Assembly: GCA_029851415.1 (NCBI GenBank)
Contig: CM056743.1
Span: 35,852,714-35,916,713, forward strand
Direction of reading: 5' to 3'
Length of the DNA stretch: 64,000 nt
Source: Eretmocerus hayati
Taxonomy: Eukaryota > Arthropoda > Insecta > Hymenoptera > Aphelinidae
Shown: in pieces, positions 34,017 to 45,840 of the stretch
How positions within the stretch are numbered: position 1 is the first letter of the stretch
Layout of the letters: each line of letters opens with the position of its first letter
Program-made: the position numbers and the translations under genes
Notes under the pieces: generated by a model
The model's input: only the letters and a program-made list of their open reading frames with translations
Database searches by the model: none
What the model was told of the DNA's origin: nothing

Positions 34017-35013
34017 CCCTCTAGCGCCCAAGGTATCAAGGACACGGAATTTTTTTCCTTTTTTTACTTCAAATGTTTTCATTTGGCTCCTAGATGGGCG
34101 TGACAAACCGCAATTTCCTCAAAATCACCAAAAACAGCATTTTTTTGAGTGGGTCCTGCAGGACCCATTGGGCGTTCAGGTCATAATATTGAATATACAC
34201 AAACAATCTTCTAGTTTCGAACAAAGGGCTTGTATTTTCAAACTTTGAGAGTGGATTCGTGACGAAGAAGCTTAGAATCATGGATTGATTAGAACATTAT
34301 AAAATTGTTCAGTTAATGTGAATTCTTATGATGGAAGTCATAGAAACAGTTTCTTGTATACATTACAGGAAAGAGTTACTTGACACTTCTCACAAAAAGA
34401 GTATACTTTACTCTTTACGCAAAGCTTACATCTTTGTTTGCAATCCGCAAACTTGACAAAGTACTCTTGCGAGTCATACCCCACATCCACAACAATTTTC
34501 TTAGAGATTCGACGGCTGGGATTCTGAGCTAAGCTTGATAAAGATCAATTCGAACAACCACGTGACTTCTGTGAACGCTAATGCCCAATGGATCTTGCAC
34601 GACCCACTTCATGCACAATTATACGCCCAAATATTTTTTTACGTGAAAGATATTCATGCATGGATACCATGTCGCGGAAGCCCAGTGGGTCCTGTGGGAC
34701 CCACTTTCTAAATTGACCAGCCCCTAGACAATTTTCCCATTTGAACCATTCCAACGCATCGATACCTTCAAGGGGAGCTCAAAAAAAATTTTCCAATAGA
34801 ATATTGGATGCTTAGGAGTCATTCGCATCTCTACATGAACCGATTTAGACCGTAAACTATGTACGCTTCATCAGAGCCTCGTATCATGACAGACTTTTAG
34901 TTTTGGCCTAGAAGAAAGCCATTACCATGCACAATTGCCGAAATATTGCCGTGGTGCTTGTCATGTCTGGATTTTGGAAGTGGGTCCCACAGGACCTACT
35001 AGGCGCTAGGAGG
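34017..35013 (-). mobile_element. piggyBac-type element, 997-bp deletion derivative
   Basis: Flanked by TTAA at 34013-34016 and 35014-35017, the piggyBac target. Ends CCCTCTAGCGCCCAAGG and CCTCCTAGCGCCTAGTAGG (inverse) match as TIRs. Subterminal palindromes TGGGTCCTGCAGGACCCA (34149), GTGGGTCCTGTGGGACCCAC (34684) and GTGGGTCCCACAGGACC (34979) occur at both ends. The minus strand keeps the transposase C-terminus. The catalytic core is deleted. Confidence 0.9.
34349..34560 (-). pseudogene. piggyBac transposase C-terminal cysteine-rich domain
   Basis: In one minus-strand frame: N-P-S-R-R-I-S-K-K, then F-V-K-F-A-D-C, R-C-K-L-C, F-C-E-K-C and L-S-C-N-V-Y-K-K-L-F followed by a stop. The cysteine spacing (C-x(3)-C-x(2)-C, then C-x(2)-C, then C) fits the zinc-finger tail of piggyBac transposases, which helps bind the element ends. 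Only about 60-70 residues are readable. The D-D-D catalytic part is absent, so this copy cannot make an active enzyme. Confidence 0.75.
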
Positions 35014-35019
35014 TTAAAC

Positions 35020-36780
35020 CGGTATTGGTTGTGTGATACATGCGTTGATCAATATAAACAATGAATAATTTTTACCCGTGGATAACAAATTACTTTGACT
35101 GGTCTATTTTCATTGATCCTCAAAATAATTTATTACAAGTTATCATCTTTATCTTCCTTCTTAGAGTGCTTTTAAATTATACTTGAAACCAGCCTCAAAT
35201 TCATGAATTATCTTGCAAGTCCCAGGATGATAATTATTCTAGCTCGTTATTAGTTCCATTCTATTTGCACAGTTGTTCATGAAGTAACGAATGAGCTGAA
35301 CCCGAGAATACAGTACAAATTCTTATGATTTCGCAAATAGTCTGACTTTGAGACACGTCATTCTCAGTCACACTTATTTGTCATGTTAATGGCTATTTTA
35401 CCAGTACATGCTCGAAATGTCACTCGCGTGTGCCGTTATGGCTTTCAAAGTAATATAGAAAGAGCATACAGTAAATGACTCAATTGATTGAGACTACTTA
35501 TGTAAAAAACGATGAGCCGTCGAAGTGAACGGGTAATTTACTTCCTGCCTTGCAATGCTATATATAAACACGGACGTTTATACGTCAAGCCTTTGATGTT
35601 CTCGATGATTTTCCTTTGGAGCTCTGCAAATCATAATGCATAAAAAAGATAGTATAATGCTACGTAGACAGTCTCACACATGATGAACTTTTGTATCATC
35701 AAGCTGACATGCAATACACGCACTGCTGAGTACAACCGTATTATGTCTCACATCTCCTGCGATAGACTTATGCAGACTTGCAAGAATTCGACCCAATGTC
35801 ACTGACTTCAATGATAATGCTGGTTTCATTTATTGAATTTGCATATATCTTTTATGAAGTTACGTAGCAAGGTTGGAGTAATGAACTCTTAGAAGAAAAC
35901 ATTTTTTTTTGGGTCTCGAATTTCGTGATGACGGTTCCACCAAAATTTATCGAAGTAAGCAAGCAGTGATACGTGACTCATGATCAATCACCTGTCACAG
36001 AATCCATTTGTAAATTTTGAGCGAAATTCGTCATTTGAAACAAATGAGTGATCATTTTATGATGCAAGTCAAAGATGTGATTTTAGCGATAATCCGGCTT
36101 TGACTCGGTACACATATGAATCAGAAGAATGATTTTCCCGGAAGTGACGTACTGTCCTTGAATGCCTGTGAAAGAGGATGGTTTTTCTTTAATAGAATTT
36201 TGCGAATGTCAACTATTGTGACTCCGTTCCAGACCGTGCGCCTAACATAAGTGAAATCCAACATGATTTCTGATAAGAAATACCTTGTTAGAAACCTGAG
36301 AATTATTTCTAACCACCTGACTAGTTTCTTGATAGTTTCCTTGGGTTAAAAGTGTTCTAATGTGAGTGTCCAAAAAATGCATGACCATTTCTCATATCGC
36401 CGTAAAATATCAATTCATGTAAACCCCTCTTGTATTGGAATGAGAACATACTCGAAAATTCATCTAGTGTTTTATCATCTAATTTCAAATCGCTTTTTCT
36501 TTTCACAAACCTATCCTTTCTGTACCCGAATATAATGGATATCGGATTAACAATCGGAGCCACAACAATATACCGCCAACTGCTGGGTCAACTCAGGAAC
36601 ACAATTTTAACTATGGAACTCCCGTGAAAAAATGGCATGTACGAACTCGCTATTTCGAAATTCATTTTAGGTTCTAAGTAATACATTATGTATCGATGCG
36701 AGATCAAGCTGCTTAGGGGCACAGGAATCAATATTTTCCGAGGGTAACTAATAGCATATGCCGCTTTATACGGCGAGACG
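35020..36780. other. AT-rich intron sequence with two unassigned minus-strand frames
   Basis: The frames 36357-36563 and 36588-36800 on the minus strand lie close together and have protein-like composition (V-A-P-I-V-N-P-I-S-I-I-F-G-Y-R in the first). I recognise no family, and a stop separates them. Confidence 0.3.
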
Positions 36781-36784
36781 TGCA

Positions 36785-37440
36785 AACTGTGTGTTTCCAT
36801 GCTTCCTCGCGTCCGAGTGATGTTTCCGGCCCGAGCCGCAGGCGAGGGTCGAAATCATCACGAGGATGCGAATAATAGGTTTTACGCCCATGTATCTAAC
36901 TATACTTTTCGATAAACTGTGAGTAAAAGTCGACAAAGTGTGCGCAAAGTACTTTTATGCACAGTGTATCAGAACAGTATTGTTCGACTTGAGCCTAGGA
37001 AGTTTGGTTTTGCTCTTCAAGGGACTATTTTCGGCTCGAGCCCTGGTGAAAGTGAAAATCATCACGAATAGAGTAAAAAAAACTCTTTGCCCGGTAGTCG
37101 AAAATAATTTTTCGATCAGCCGGGCGTGAAGTGAACGAAAATTGCCGGGCATACGGCAATGCCTTTCGCTCAGTCGATCGAAATAGTATATTCCGAAACG
37201 ATTTTGATTTTTCACGCACTGCTGGAAATTTCTACATACGAGAGTAACAACGTTACCCTGTCGAGATTTGTTTACGCACGAGCGTCAGCGAGTACATGAT
37301 TGCGAAATAGTATATTTCGCACAGAGTTCATGAGGTTGTAGATCGCTCGGAAGCGGAGAACCTCATGTGCGAGGCGCGAAAGTTATTTTTCGCAATTTTG
37401 TAGGCACCCAAACATCGGAAAATTGCGAAAAATTATTTTC
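36785..37440. repeat. CG-motif repeat zone next to follistatin exon 2
   Basis: Repeated ATCGAAATAGTATATTCCG (37179) and GCGAAATAGTATATTTCGCA (37303), TTTACGCACGAGCGTCAGCG (37270), GAGCCGCAGGCGAGG (36833), and paired AATCATCACGA motifs (36855, 37057). The first three are related to the hairpin at 1475-1720. It ends about 255 bp before exon 2. Confidence 0.55.
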
Positions 37441-37694
37441 GAAACCTCGACTCGATTATGTAAGCCTAACCTGGTTCCACAATTCATTCCTCCCAGGGTG
37501 ATTCACAGTTACAACGATGTTTTAAAGTTCCCTCACTTTGCGGTAGCGAATATTCTTAAGCAAAAAAACTCAGAAGAATTTAGAATCGACACCCATAGAA
37601 TGCAAACAAAGACACGAATCAAACTATCCGATTTAGATTCATTAGATACCGGCTTCTCTTTTGGTGTAACGAGAGATATGATTTTTGATCACAG

Positions 37695-38114
37695 GTGGTG
37701 CTTGTTGGTCAAAGGTTAACAGCGCGGGCCGCTGCAAGGAGATTCTATCGGCTGGCGTGACCCGCGAGCAGTGCTGCGGTGGTATGAACGCCCCGGAAAG
37801 CACAGCCTACAGTGACGAAGACTACGACAACGGTGCGCTGTTTTTTTGGCAGGTGCTCGGTGGCGGAGTCGCGTGCGATTCCTGCCGAGCCTCGTGCGCT
37901 GGCGTCAATTGCCCCGAAGGTAAACGCTGCGTCCTTAGGAAAGCCGTGCCACGATGTGTGTGCGCCTCCACCTGTCGTGAACCACCAGGAGAGCAAGCCC
38001 AGCCGGTCTGTGGTACCGATGGGCGTACATATCGCAGCCTCTGCAGGCTCAAGAGGCGAGCGTGCAGATCCAACTCGCAACAATTGGCTCTCGCATACAC
38101 TGGACAATGTCGCA
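37695..38114 (+). CDS. Fs: follistatin exon 2: TB-like domain and follistatin module 1
   Basis: Follows the acceptor GATCACAG and completes codon 59 (Gly). Residues 59-122 form the follistatin N-terminal TB-like domain: C-W at 62-63, R-C at 71-72, the paired cysteines at 85-86, then an acidic stretch and F-F-W at 108-110. Residues 126-148 are the EGF-like FOLN half of module 1 (C126, C131, C137, C146, C148). Residues 152-197 are the Kazal half, with P-V-C-G-T-D-G-R-T-Y at 162-171 and C175, C182 and C197. This matches the vertebrate protein domain for domain; the TB domain and modules 1-2 are the main ligand contacts in that family. Ends at the donor GTTAGT, phase 1. Reading through the donor meets a stop at once, which supports splicing here. 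Confidence 0.95.
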
Positions 38115-39635
38115 GTTAGTATATTTCCTTCTGATTTACTTGCATTGTTTAATATGGTGTTCTATCTACTCAATTCTTCTTTTGCTGTTTTTTCATAATC
38201 ATATCTTAACTTTTCTATGTCACATTAGTTCACACGTGGAGTGTGACGCGAAAGATAGTGTTTGTGATATCGAAAGCGAGCTTCGAAGTCTGAATCCGTG
38301 AGACTGAAAGAGATTCCATTGCCCGACATCACGTAGATGGGGCACAGTAGACAGCATCACCAGACGAGTTCAATGACGAAAGTCGGTGACGCAATCTTTG
38401 TGCACCTTCCAATTAATTTGCCGGGCAAAGGCTATTTCTATACAGACGCGATGAATCTCATTGGAGATATCAAGACCTCGATGAGACATGACCCAGCAGA
38501 ACTACTGAATATCATCAAGAGATCCAGACGAGACAACGCGTGGCTCTGTTCTGTTTATGAATTATGCGAATCCATTCGATACCCGCTGACTCATGCCTCG
38601 CAAATTTACTAATCACGTGGACCTGGCGGAATTTCTCTTCTGCTATTATGTTGACATTCTAATTAATTGGAAGGATCTGCTTGCGGTTAATTTATGCTCC
38701 CCGGACCAGATTTTTTTGCTCCCGTACCGATATTGAACTGAATTGGTCTTTTCTTTACCTCCGTACATCCAATCGTATGGCCAACTTCCTCGTCGAATGT
38801 GTCGATTGAACTGTCTCAGAATTCTTCGATTTTCACAAGATGAAAATTGACGTATTTATAGAATTCAGTATGAGTAAGAGATCCTCGCTACAGTAAACCC
38901 CGTTTCCGTGTTGTATCTTGCTAATTTCAGAAGCATGCAGTGGTATTTGTAGGTCAGAAGCTTTGATCACTCGTGTTTCCAACAGTAAAATACAACTTCT
39001 TGTTATACTGGGTGCAAAAGTTTGGATAAATTCCCGTCCATTTTCACAGTTTTTCAAAAAATAGCACGTGTTACGTGGCCGCAGAAGCTTGATTTTCCAT
39101 CCTTGTCGCTGTTTTGATCCTCGACTTTTGCCCGGGCTGCAAAAAATCACAACCCTCAACATGATTTCTAAATTCTTGCGCTACAATTATATTATGAGAC
39201 TGCGCACAAATCGGTAGTTCTGTTACGAAGGACTTACAGCACTTGCGAATAGTCCTCCAAACCCATTTTGTACCTTTGTTATCGTAATAAAATACTCTAA
39301 TGATGATTTCCAATCTCGTCATGGAGCGGAACAAACCACGTCGCTGGTTTGAGTCACTTGAGCCATCTTCGTGAAACTTTGCAGCATCCAAATTGAGTAG
39401 CCGCTATACTCAAGAATGACACAGCTTCCTTTCCGACTACCGAATTTTGGTATTATCCATCAGTACACAGCCGAGATTAGGCCGGGCTCGTTTTGGTCTC
39501 ACAACAGCCTAGGGAGTTCCCCGATTCCCGGTAAAGTCGGATACTCGTGATCGCCAACATCTTTCGTTTGTAAACTGAATTCAAAAGCACAAAAATATCC
39601 ATCATGGCTAATCCAATCACTGTATGATATCATAG
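38115..39635 (+). other. Fs: follistatin intron 2
   Basis: 1521 bp, GTTAGT to CATAG, phase 1. An open frame of 91 codons at 38337-38612 (+) resembles nothing known to me. A short piece at about 38672-38712 (CTTGCGGTTAATTTATGCTC, then CCCCGG) looks like a decayed fragment of the dispersed repeat seen at 12-13 and 47-48 kb. Otherwise no features. Confidence 0.85.
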
Positions 39636-39875
39636 GTTCCTGTCTGGGGGTGCGCTGTCGACACGGTCGAAGCTGTCTGCTGGACCAAAATCTAAGCGCG
39701 CACTGCGTCAAGTGTTCACGAAGTTGTGGACCAGCTCAACAATCACGAGAACCACAACCAGCACGACCTGTCTGTGGTGTCGATGGTATCACATACAAAA
39801 GTGCATGTCACCTGCGAGCAGCCGCATGTCGAGCTGGCCGGGCAATTGCCATTGCCTACAAGGGCCCTTGTCGCA
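39636..39875 (+). CDS. Fs: follistatin exon 3: follistatin module 2
   Basis: Follows the acceptor ATATCATAG, which has a weak pyrimidine tract, and completes codon 199 (Ser). Codons 200-278 encode exactly one follistatin module: the FOLN half from C201 to C225, then the Kazal half with R-P-V-C-G-V-D-G-I-T-Y at 242-252, H-L-R at 257-259 and the final C277. The phrase S-A-C-H-L-R and the final A-Y-K-G-P-C are near identical to vertebrate module 2. Both exon ends are phase 1, so the exon is a symmetric module. Donor GTAAGT. In the known family this module clamps the ligand's type II receptor site; the same function is expected here by homology only. Confidence 0.95.
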
Positions 39876-39959
39876 GTAAGTAAACTGAAATTTAATTCAA
39901 ATATTTATATCTATTATCTAAACATCGGTGAAATTTTCGATTCTGCATGATATGGTTGT

Positions 39960-40358
39960 CTACCTATATAGATTTATAGGTACCGACTTCTTCCCTCTTC
40001 CACACAAATTTTGTACATTCACTATATATATCTATACATGCGAGTGTTGCGTGTGCCACGCACGCTTTGCTCGCGCGCCGTGGTCGTCCTTCTAGCGTCC
40101 TTGCCCTTGGGTCGATGACCGCGCCCACGCCGACAAAAATACCCGGCATGGCTTATAATATACTCGGCGCGCTCCTCTCGGTCGGTCGGACTGTATACAC
40201 TTTACGCGTGCATTAGCTCCTATCTACATAACCTCACTCTACATACATATATATATTTTGCGTTTTCACCTAGAAGACTTTACAAATCGGGCCCCTTAGC
40301 TTTATACTTGTATAATCGATAGATATACAAATACCGTGTCCCATGCATTTATATTTTG
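39960..40358. promoter_or_regulatory. CpG-rich block, left part, in follistatin intron 3
   Basis: Starts about 85 bp after exon 3. CpG-dense sequence (GCACGCTTTGCTCGCGCGCC, TCGGTCGGTCGG) with TATATA runs. It ends where the giant palindrome begins. The same texture resumes at 42891, so the two parts were probably one block before the insertion. The regulatory role is inference only. Confidence 0.35.
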
Positions 40359-40360
40359 TA

Positions 40361-42889
40361 GTCCGGGAGCTGGATAGGCTCCCGTATGCACTGAGAGCGC
40401 CGATCATGAACCAAACGTTTTCTGGCGTGATTTTTCTCGTAGAATCCGAATCCGTCGGTATTTTTACGATAGGAGGTGGAGATCACCTTTAAAAACGCAA
40501 TTTTTAACCTAAAGACTGTTTTTTTGCTCGGGCAAGGGCACCAGTCTTCCAAACTACTTGGATGACATCCGGAACATAGAGGTGTGATTGAAAACACGCC
40601 ATAACATCATATTCAAATATTTAGCATCCGATATACAGGGTGTCGAAACCCCTTCGGGGTTGTTTGGTGCAATCGATGGTCTGGACACGGATGAATCGCT
40701 AAATAATTTAGCTATTGGGTATTTATATAATCAGGTCATTAGCAAGTTACTTTTCCCACTTCTGGGCCCTACGGACCCAATATACAGGGTGTCGAAGAGT
40801 TGTAATACCCATCTCCATCGTATTTGAATTATTCCAACTCACGTAATAGAGTATTGGGCAGTGAAATTGATAAATCTCAATTCAATTTGATCCTCTGACT
40901 AGACATTCAGAGATCCTTCTTCGATTGGGAGCATGGAAATTCCGTAGAAGTCACTATTTTCCATACCAAATTGTATAGATTTACAATGCGATCACGTCGA
41001 AAAACTGGAATGTACCATCTGCGTGTGGTATGCCATCTCTGTACATTTACAAAATGATTATGCGATGCGCGGTCTCTGATTTATTACTATCCAGAATTCG
41101 GAATAACGTTTAGTGCTTGTATGAAAATTATCCATAATGACCTTTGAAAAATAATCCATTCAAGACTCTCAAATTTCGAAACAAAGACGAAACTTCCAAA
41201 CCAAGATCTATGGCCCGTTCTACATAGGATGCGCTCATCGTGTGAGCGTACGAGCATACGCTTGCGCTTAAAGCATTTAATGCAGGGAATTTCATGAAGC
41301 AGCTTTAGCCGTCCTTTTTACTAAAAATTTTCACAAGTGGAGAGTTGGTTGATGATTGGTGAGCCCTAAGTGACATTATCGAGCCAAAAAATCAAGTTTC
41401 TTCATGGTTCACCATAAACAAATACAGAAAAACATCAGTGGTGCCACGCGAGCCTCTTCGGGAGGAAATACAGTAGGTTGAGCAACGTATCCGGATTGGT
41501 AACCGCTGATCTTGCTCTTGCCAAGTTTCTGATCCCGAACAAGGTTTCAGTCTTCGCAAGCTACGACGGGTGGTCACCAATCCGAACACTGAATCGCGAA
41601 AACGTTGCTTAATCTGGATTCCCTCCCGAAAAGGCTCGCGTGGCCACCGTTGATATTTTTCCGTATTTGTTTGAGGAAAAAGATGAACGAATTTGATCTT
41701 TTGGCTTGATAATGTCACTCGGGGCCCACCAATCATCAATTTTTCTTCACTCGTCAAAATTCCAAGTAAAATACGACTGCTAAGGCTGCCTCATGAAATT
41801 CTCTGCATCAAATGCTTCAAGTGCAAGCGTATGCGCGTACGCTCACGTGGTGAGCGCATCCTATGTAGAACGGGCCTATACATAGATCGAAGCATTCTTT
41901 CATTCTTCAGAATGACTCAGAATCAATAACCCTGCAATTTACCTTGGACATAGCGTGTTACCCATAAAATCGTCGGCTATCAGGGGTCGAATTTGTTCTC
42001 ACACATGTGTTTATATGTTTTGAGACGGTGTGAGTTCTAACGACCCAACGGTCACGATTAGATGATATGAGGAGCTCCAGGTTTGAAGGCACATCATTAA
42101 TGTTCATAAACTATACAGTTTTCAGAGTTACCAGAGTACAGACGCAATGCATTACTCTGGATACCTGATGATTAATTAACTACAGAAAATGTGGTATGCA
42201 ATCTCTATAGAGATGGTATACCACATTCAGATTGTACATTTCAATTTTTCGACGGGATCGCATTGTAAATCTATACATTTTGATATGGAAAATAGTGACT
42301 TCTACGGAATTTCCATGCTCCAAATCGGGGAAGGATCTTTGAATGTCTAGTCAGAGGATCAAATTGAATTGAGATCTATCAATTTTACTGTCCAATACTC
42401 TATTACGTGAGTTGGGGTAATTCAAATGCGATCGAGATGGGCATTGCAACTCTTCGACACCCTGTATATTGGGTCCGTAGGGCCCAGAAGTGGGAAGAAT
42501 AACTTGCATCAATGACCTGATTATATAAATACCCAATAGCTAAATTATTTAGCGATTCATCCGTTTCCGGACCATCGATCGCACCAAACAACCCCGAAGG
42601 GGCTTCGACACCCTGTATATCGGGTGCAAAATATTTGAATATGATGTTATGGCGTGTTTCCAATTACACTTCTATGTTCCGGATGTCATCCAAGTAGTCT
42701 GGAAGATTGGTCCCCTTACCCGCGCAAAAAACAGTTTTGAGGTTAAAAATTGCGTTTTTAAAGGTGATCTCCACCTCCTATCGTAAAAATACCAAAGAAT
42801 TCGGATTCTACGAGAAAAGTCACGTTAGAAAACCTTTGGTTCATGATCGGCGCTCTCAGTGCATACGGGAGCCTATCCAGCTCCCGGAC
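40361..42889. mobile_element. 2.53-kb foldback element, imperfect palindrome over its whole length
   Basis: The right half repeats the left half inverted. Outer ends GTCCGGGAGCTGGATAGGCT and the inverse at 42870-42889 pair. Pairing continues through the GTGGTATGCCATCTC segments (about 41022 and 42190), TAGGATGCGCTCA (41225 and its inverse at 41862), and AAACAAATACRGAAAAA (41416, 41655) to a centre near 41545. Arms are about 1.2-1.3 kb, diverged with small indels. Each arm holds two ATACAGGGTGTCGAA motifs. TA flanks both ends and may be the target site. No transposase is seen. Confidence 0.88.
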
Positions 42890-42890
42890 T

Positions 42891-43810
42891 ATTGCTCATA
42901 TCCGCGCTCTAGGATAAGCACGTTGCGTGGCGGACCGGCATTCAAGCGCGCGCCGACCTTCCACTTTTTATCGGTGGCGATCCTCTTCTTTTTTTTGGTT
43001 TTTAATGCGACAGCAGCTGCATACCCCAATCGCTTCTATATATATATATATATATATGTATGTATTCTTACCCTTTTCCTCTTTTATTTTTTACCTCTTC
43101 TGTTTCCTCCTTCTCATTCTGTGTCTCGAGTACTGCACGTCGCTCGTCTTCAACGATATTGCCGTCCCGGTCTGGCCCACCACCGCTCGCGCGCGTCAAA
43201 ACAACGTGTGGCCGGTTTTGTATGTCCCCCCGATAGCAGCTCGCCGTCACCCGCCTTATATGCTTTCTTCTCTTTACTCTCCTCGTCTGATGCCCAGGCT
43301 GGTGATGCCTTTTTTTACTTTATCTTCTCCCCTCTTACCCGCATCGTTTGCCTCATTTTGCACCTTCAAGATACAAGCAGCCGGAGAAATGCCGCGGGAG
43401 AACCTACCTATACTGAGGCTCCCGGAGGCAGGTGTCATGCATCCCCTTCCGAAACGAGATGCTGTACCTGTTGCGTACATCAGGATCGGGTACTCTTCCC
43501 TTCCGGAATCGCGATTGGAGGGCCCGCTCGCCCCAGTTATCCAATCTTGCACTCTTGACTAAAGAGCCTTTCTGTGTAGCTTTTGGATACTCCCACTTGC
43601 GAGTTGCTACACGAACTTCAAGCCGATCACGCAATGAAGCCGCTGAGCTTCTTATTAGAAGCATCTGCTTACGCTACTTCAATTTCTCAGAAGAGCGCTG
43701 TAATCCGTATCCTGTACTTCAATGTAAGAAAAGTAGAGGATGAAATGAAGTTTTTTTACTTCCATCTTGATCGTGTTTCAAAGCTCGCGCACGCACGTAG
43801 ATAGAATGAG
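42891..43810. promoter_or_regulatory. CpG-rich block, right part, in follistatin intron 3
   Basis: Continues the texture of 39960-40358: GCGCGCGCCGACC near 42948, (TA)n at 43036-43056, pyrimidine-rich stretches 43075-43350, and CpG up to about 43560. Open frames of over 200 codons on both strands follow composition and are not credible. Confidence 0.35.
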
Positions 43811-44259
43811 CATGTCTTGTACATATTGCCGTACTCCGCCCTTGATGCCTTATTTTTTCACCTGTGAACAATGATAATATTTTGTATCACTGAACTTGAC
43901 CAGTTTCCTAATTGATCACATTATTGTATTCGATCGTTTCTGTCTTTAAGAAGTTTCCCAATAGTTCTTCATTCAGTGAAGATGAAGGAATTTTTAACGA
44001 GACTGAATTGCATGAGAGATCTTTGTGATAGAATTGGAGTCCCTGAGATGAGCACGTGGCACCCATAAACAGCGATTATCCGCATAGCGATCTACGTAAT
44101 ACATCGTGTGCTTAGACACGTAATGTGTTGTGATGGACTATGTTCGTCCAATCTTTATGACACACCAAATAGTAATGAATGACTCTGAAGAGTATTCAAG
44201 TCTACAATCGACGAGATGCGTTATGACATGAGTTGGTTCTTGAGATTTTCGTAACTTTG

Positions 44260-45139
44260 TTCCACTTTCCTTATCGGAGTCCATCCCTGACTCACTACTT
44301 GATCAGTTGCCGCAAGTGCAAGTAATGGGGACGTCAGTGCCCTACTCCAAACAGATCAAGAGTCTAGGTATGATCATTGATCGCTCACTTGACCGGAGCA
44401 AACAAATCAACCAGATGAACCAGCGTGTCCATGGATCTCTCTACTCCCTTAGAACCGCTGCCCGTAGTTTGGCTCACCCGCTGCGGCAGCAGCTCGTGAG
44501 TAGCTTGGTTTTGCCGTATCTGGATTATGTCTCAGCGTTGCTAAGTGGTTTGAATAAGGAGCAGAATCTGAAGTTCCATCTTCTGCATGATGCTTGCATT
44601 AGCATCTCGTGGCAGCAAATGTCACACCTTATCGTCTAACTCTTGGCTTGCTCTCCGCTGAGAGTCGAAGAGAATACCTTCTTGGGTCACTCACAATTGC
44701 GATCATAAAGTACAATCAGCCAAGGTTCTTAATATCCAAATTTTCTCTCGCTATTGAAAACCCTACTTTGCGCCAGTCTGAAAGGAAGAACAAAGCCTCA
44801 CTCACGTATCGCCCCCCCCCCCCGAACAGAAGCTCTCAATCAACCTTTCACCATTCGTGCCTCGTATCTATTGAATAATCTCCCTTGAGTGAACTTTGAG
44901 ATGAGCCTAAACAACTTGGATGAGATGCTTCTAAATTTCCTTCGGGATCGTGATCACGACAGTTGGTTTAAGCGCGCTACTCGCAAAGGACTAGTAGCTA
45001 TCCCACCATGCCTACGCGATGCTCTTTCCCCACCATTGTAATGGACACGTTGGTCTTTCGTTTTGAGAGCTCTCCTCGCTATGAATTAAAAAACATGGCA
45101 GAATTAGACCGTCCCCGAGATCTTCACTGTACTTGAAAC
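44260..45139 (+). pseudogene. non-LTR retrotransposon (LINE) reverse transcriptase C-terminal remnant
   Basis: Starts 5'-truncated near 44260. The first frame (to 44637) reads S-K-Q-I-K-S-L-G-M-I-I-D, the R-T-A-A-R-S-L stretch and L-V-L-P-Y-L-D-Y-V, typical of the region after the RT palm in insect LINE proteins. After a frame shift the second frame (44609-44878) gives V-T-P-Y-R-L-T-L-G-L-L-S-A-E-S-R-R, and a third gives the closing part to about 45043. Frameshifts and a C-homopolymer (44813-44823) show a dead copy. Clade not assigned. Confidence 0.8.
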
Positions 45140-45155
45140 AATTTTTAAGTATATA

Positions 45156-45782
45156 TTTTTTTTTTCGAGATCCCCTTGCAGCCTCCTGGGCCTAGCACGG
45201 GGAACCCCTTTACCACCTTGGTGTGAAGGGTTATGCCCGAATTTTTCCTCTACTTGTGGACTCCAGCTTCCCCGGAGTGACCTACGCCATGGTTTGCAGC
45301 CATGGGATGCCTCTCTCCAATGCTGGTAAGGCCGACATTCCCTGTCTCACGAAGTGAAGCCATCGGATCCGCTGTACCCTTAGCGTTCCCGGAGAGAGCC
45401 TCTTCATGGTTTGCAAGGCCATGATTTTGGTGAGACTCAAACTCCAATGCCGGTAAGGCCGACATTCCCCGCACCTCCCCGTGCACTTAGGAAGGCACGT
45501 CGGGTCGGCTTATTAACTCCCCTACGTTACCCACCCTCCCCCTGCTTATTCGCCCAAGGCCCGCTAGTCGAACCTCGTGAAATGAGAAAACCCAGGATTT
45601 CTCTGAAGGATAATCCCGGGGAAAACGCCATTCCAAAGCAGGCGGGGTGCGGTGGGTCCTTTTCCCTTCGAAAAAACCTCAGAAAAATTTTCGAGTGATT
45701 TCGCCGGGAATCGAACCCACGACCCCTCGAGCAGAGTTGATTCCGAAGCTAGCACGCTATCGACTGAGCCAACACTGCTCTT
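45156..45782 (-). mobile_element. tRNA-derived SINE inserted in the LINE 3' region
   Basis: On the minus strand the head (45780 to about 45704) has a pol III A box (TGGCTCAGTCGATAGCGTG) and B box (GGTTCGATTCC, 45707-45717). The body of about 530 bp contains a ~70-bp direct repeat (45289-45353 and 45404-45477). It ends in an A-rich tail (rc of 45156-45166). Target duplication AATTTTTAAGTATAT at 45140-45154 and AATTTTGAAGTATAT at 45783-45797, one mismatch. Confidence 0.88.
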
Positions 45783-45801
45783 AATTTTGAAGTATATTAT
45801 G

Positions 45802-45840
45802 ATGAATGAATTTATCGTTAAGAACGATAAATTCATTCAT
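45802..45840. repeat. perfect 18-bp-arm hairpin
   Basis: ATGAATGAATTTATCGTT (45802-45819) and AACGATAAATTCATTCAT (45823-45840), loop 3 bp. It lies just after the SINE, within the LINE 3' region or host DNA. Confidence 0.9.

Larger units (their letters stand above)
29647..37694 (+). other. Fs: follistatin intron 1
   Basis: 8048 bp, GTAAGT to CACAG, phase 1. It contains the rest of the CpG block to about 30640, then AT-rich sequence with no recognisable gene to 32900. It also holds an inverted repeat (32928-33146), a piggyBac derivative (34017-35013) and a CG-motif repeat zone (36785-37440). Two minus-strand open frames at 36357-36563 and 36588-36800 look weakly coding but match nothing I recognise. 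Confidence 0.85.

Noticed and set aside
34349..34560. Host RING- or PHD-type zinc-finger exon
   Set aside because: The cysteine-rich stretch lies inside a TTAA-flanked element with matching inverted ends, so a piggyBac transposase tail explains it better.
37745..38107. Antisense frames over follistatin exon 2
   Set aside because: Shadows of the GC-rich, cysteine-rich coding exon on the other strand.
42707..43562. Plus-strand frames of 283 and 211 codons
   Set aside because: They start inside the palindrome arm and run through CpG- and pyrimidine-rich repeats with (TA)n; no domain, and overlapping frames are equally open.
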